The translations under genes and the position numbers were made by a program. Positions 5,984 to 7,480 of a stretch of 7,480 nt of DNA are shown piece by piece. Position 1 is the first letter of the stretch. Each line of letters begins with the position of its first letter. Source of the stretch: Bacteriovoracaceae bacterium (GTDB lineage Bacteria; Bdellovibrionota; Bacteriovoracia; Bacteriovoracales; Bacteriovoracaceae). Under the pieces are notes generated by a model. That model had not been told where the DNA came from. It saw nothing but the letters and a program-made list of their open reading frames with translations, and ran no database searches. The DNA is taken from assembly GCA_007116425.1 (NCBI GenBank), contig SKIL01000292.1, positions 1-7,480 on the forward strand, given 5' to 3'.

Positions 5984-7165
5984 ATGACATCAGATCAAAA
6001 TGCTCGGGAAATATTAAGTATTGCGAAAAATATTAAAAATCCCTTAACGGGAAAAACCTTGGGAGAGGAACAGCGACTTGTTTCAGTTGCACCTATGGGT
6101 CAAGGATTTGAAATTACATATAGAAGAGATGGGATTGATCCAAAGTCAAAAAGGCAAATCGAGGATGGTCTGGTGTTCGCGCTAAAGGGTTTGTGCCAAG
6201 AGGAATATTTAAGAGTAAAAACAGTCTCTGAAAACTCTTCATCCGATGTTTATCAAAAATCTAAATCGAATGATAGTGCTCCAACTCAGCAGGCAAAAAT
6301 TCAGGCGGGTCATGGCCCGGCACAGGCAAAAAAGAAAAGAGTCATGGGCGCAAAAAAAGTACTGGCCGTTTCTTCTGGAAAGGGTGGTGTGGGCAAGTCA
6401 ACTGTCTCGGTTAACCTTGCATGCGCTCTTAAAAATAGAGGAAAATCTGTTGGTCTTATTGATGCTGACATTTATGGCCCATCAGTACCGATGCTTTTGA
6501 ATATGAGAAATGAAAAACCGCAAAGTCGCGACAAAAAAATTATTCCATTGGAAGCTTATGGACTAAAATTTATTAGCTTTGGCCTGTTTATTGAAGAAAG
6601 TGATCCTGTTATTTGGCGTGGGCCGATGTTAGGAGGAGTACTTAATCAGTTTCTTTTTGACGTTGAGTGGGGAGAGCTCGATTACTTAATCATTGATCTT
6701 CCACCTGGAACTGGAGATATGCAACTTTCAATGGTGCAGGCAACTGAAGTTGATGGGGTCGTGGTCATTTCAACGCCTCAGGATGTTGCGCTCTTAGACT
6801 CTAAAAAAGGTTTGAAAATGTTTGAAGCTGTTCAAGTTCCAGTCCTTGGAATGATTGAGAATATGAGCTATTTTGCTCCAGACGATATGCCGGAAAAGAA
6901 GTACTATATTTTTGGAGAAGGTGGAGTTAAAAAATCTGCGAAAGAATTAGGTGTTGAATTCTTAGGTGAAATTCCACTTGAAATAGCTCTAAGAGAAGGC
7001 TCTGATAAAGGTGTTCCTTATATGACTCGGGGAGAATTTGAAGGAAGGCCAGTCTGGAATGCTTATACTCAAATTGCTGCACATCTTGATAGTGAGGAAG
7101 TACCTGGTGATGAGCAATCTCAAAAAACAGGTGGATTCTTTAAGCGGATGTTTAAGGGAGAATAG
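5984..7165 (+). CDS. mrp: Mrp/ApbC-family Fe-S cluster carrier ATPase, cysteine-less variant
   Basis: Mrp/ApbC/Nbp35-type proteins are cytoplasmic ATPases that carry Fe-S clusters to target enzymes. The 393 residues comprise an N-terminal DUF59/MIP18-like domain (about 5-80), a polar Ser/Gln/Lys-rich linker (about 81-120), and a ParA/MinD-like ATPase (about 123-370). The deviant Walker A SGKGGVGKST (131-140) has signature Lys133 and Lys138. Switch I is DADIYGPS (160-167), WRGPM is at 211-215, and switch II is DLPPGTGD (238-245). Where most family members have CxxC after ENMSYF, this one has APDDMPEKKYYIFGEGG (298-314). The only cysteines are Cys71 and Cys147, so the usual dimer-bridged cluster cannot form at that site. 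A similar replacement is known in Bacteroidetes and cyanobacterial members. The ATG has AAGGAG at 6 nt. The next gene starts 2 nt after its stop. Confidence 0.93.
   Translation: MTSDQNAREILSIAKNIKNPLTGKTLGEEQRLVSVAPMGQGFEITYRRDGIDPKSKRQIEDGLVFALKGLCQEEYLRVKTVSENSSSDVYQKSKSNDSAPTQQAKIQAGHGPAQAKKKRVMGAKKVLAVSSGKGGVGKSTVSVNLACALKNRGKSVGLIDADIYGPSVPMLLNMRNEKPQSRDKKIIPLEAYGLKFISFGLFIEESDPVIWRGPMLGGVLNQFLFDVEWGELDYLIIDLPPGTGDMQLSMVQATEVDGVVVISTPQDVALLDSKKGLKMFEAVQVPVLGMIENMSYFAPDDMPEKKYYIFGEGGVKKSAKELGVEFLGEIPLEIALREGSDKGVPYMTRGEFEGRPVWNAYTQIAAHLDSEEVPGDEQSQKTGGFFKRMFKGE
7154..7160 (+). promoter_or_regulatory. Shine-Dalgarno inside the mrp 3' end for the next gene
   Basis: AAGGGAG at 7154-7160, within the last codons of mrp, lies 7 nt before TTG 7168. 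A second in-frame TTG at 7174 would be 13 nt away, so 7168 is preferred. The layout points to translational coupling with mrp. Confidence 0.6.
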
Positions 7166-7167
7166 TT

Positions 7168-7480
7168 TTGGCGTTGATAAAAATTCTCAAAGAGCAAGAA
7201 ACCTTTGGCTTTACTGGAAGAATAAATATTCTGGATAAAAAGTCAGGTCAATTCCTGGGCGTTATTATGCAGGAAGAGGGTGTTATTGTCAGTGCGAGAT
7301 ATCATCAAGAGAAAGGCAAAAAGGCACTCTATCGCTTAACTATTGATGATCTTCAGCAGGAAGAAGAAAGCCGTTCTGATTTAAAATTTGTGGTTGAGCC
7401 TGAAATTATTGAAGATGCGGATCGAGGTTTTGAACTAACAGTTGTGGCGTATGAAAAAATGGCGAAGCAATTATTTGAAA
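7168..7480 (+). CDS. DUF4388-like domain protein, N-terminal part (runs off the window)
   Basis: The frame from TTG 7168 stays open to the window end, giving 104 codons and no stop. The sequence has the pattern of DUF4388 (PATAN-like) domains: GFTGRINIL near residue 15-23, a strand with LGVIM, EEGVIVSARYHQ (38-49), and GKKALYRL (52-59), ending with a LKFVVEPE strand at about 75-82. This domain is common in deltaproteobacteria, often fused to receiver or GTPase-regulator modules; its biochemical role is poorly defined. No membrane segment or signal peptide is visible in this part. The 2-nt gap to mrp suggests one operon, but I see no evidence that the two work together. The domain call rests on pattern memory only; the frame and start are firmer than the family. 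Confidence 0.65.
   Translation, partial: MALIKILKEQETFGFTGRINILDKKSGQFLGVIMQEEGVIVSARYHQEKGKKALYRLTIDDLQQEEESRSDLKFVVEPEIIEDADRGFELTVVAYEKMAKQLFE

Noticed and set aside
6246..6500. 84-codon plus-strand frame within mrp
   Set aside because: It is a shifted frame of the linker and Walker A coding region; the mrp frame carries all the motifs.
7038..7238. 66-codon plus-strand frame across the mrp/DUF4388-like junction
   Set aside because: It overlaps two better supported genes and has no recognisable motif or evident ribosome-binding site; I considered and dismissed a frameshift explanation because both neighbours read cleanly.
1..7480. CRISPR arrays, insertion sequences, attachment sites, toxin-antitoxin or defence genes
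   Set aside because: No regularly spaced repeats, transposase-like frames, terminal inverted repeats or tRNA 3'-end duplications were seen; the tRNA-Gln 3' end is not repeated nearby.

Overview
This window looks like ordinary chromosomal DNA from a Gram-negative bacterium. The evidence is a periplasm-directed Slt-type lytic transglycosylase, a PBP1b-like transpeptidase end, and the tRNA-Gln/prs/pth/ychF neighbourhood familiar from gamma- and deltaproteobacteria. AT-leaning codon use, TTG/GTG starts behind good Shine-Dalgarno sites, a free-standing HAMP-like membrane protein and a DUF4388-like protein fit a Bdellovibrionota (Bacteriovorax-like) or other deltaproteobacterial relative. That placement is inference, because no rRNA is present.

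Layout, left to right: (1) 1-248 (+), the last 81 codons of a class A penicillin-binding protein. (2) 249-320, a short spacer with a strong sigma70-like promoter (-35 272-277, -10 295-300). (3) 321-396 (+), tRNA-Gln(UUG) with encoded CCA. (4) 436-3096 (+), a tight housekeeping run: prs (PRPP synthase), pth (peptidyl-tRNA hydrolase) and ychF (TGS-containing P-loop ATPase). (5) 3103-3124, a perfect 8-bp GC-rich hairpin between convergent genes. (6) 5818-3130 (-), a two-gene unit: a two-helix membrane HAMP-like protein, then an Slt70-like lytic transglycosylase. (7) 5819-5983, a divergent intergenic region. (8) 5984-7165 (+), an Mrp/ApbC-type Fe-S carrier ATPase that lacks the family's CxxC. (9) 7168 to the window end (+), the start of a DUF4388-like protein, probably translationally coupled to mrp.

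The plus-strand block supplies PRPP for nucleotide, His and Trp synthesis and maintains translation through tRNA-Gln, Pth recycling of peptidyl-tRNA, and ribosome-associated YchF. The flanking PBP and lytic transglycosylase build and cut peptidoglycan, but they belong to separate transcription units. Mrp serves Fe-S cluster assembly.

I found no mobile element, CRISPR array, toxin-antitoxin pair or defence locus, and nothing that amounts to a new system. The points most worth a second look are the cysteine-less Mrp, the HAMP-only membrane protein paired with a murein-cleaving enzyme, the repeats around the tRNA promoter, and the apparent absence of rplY/ctc between prs and pth.
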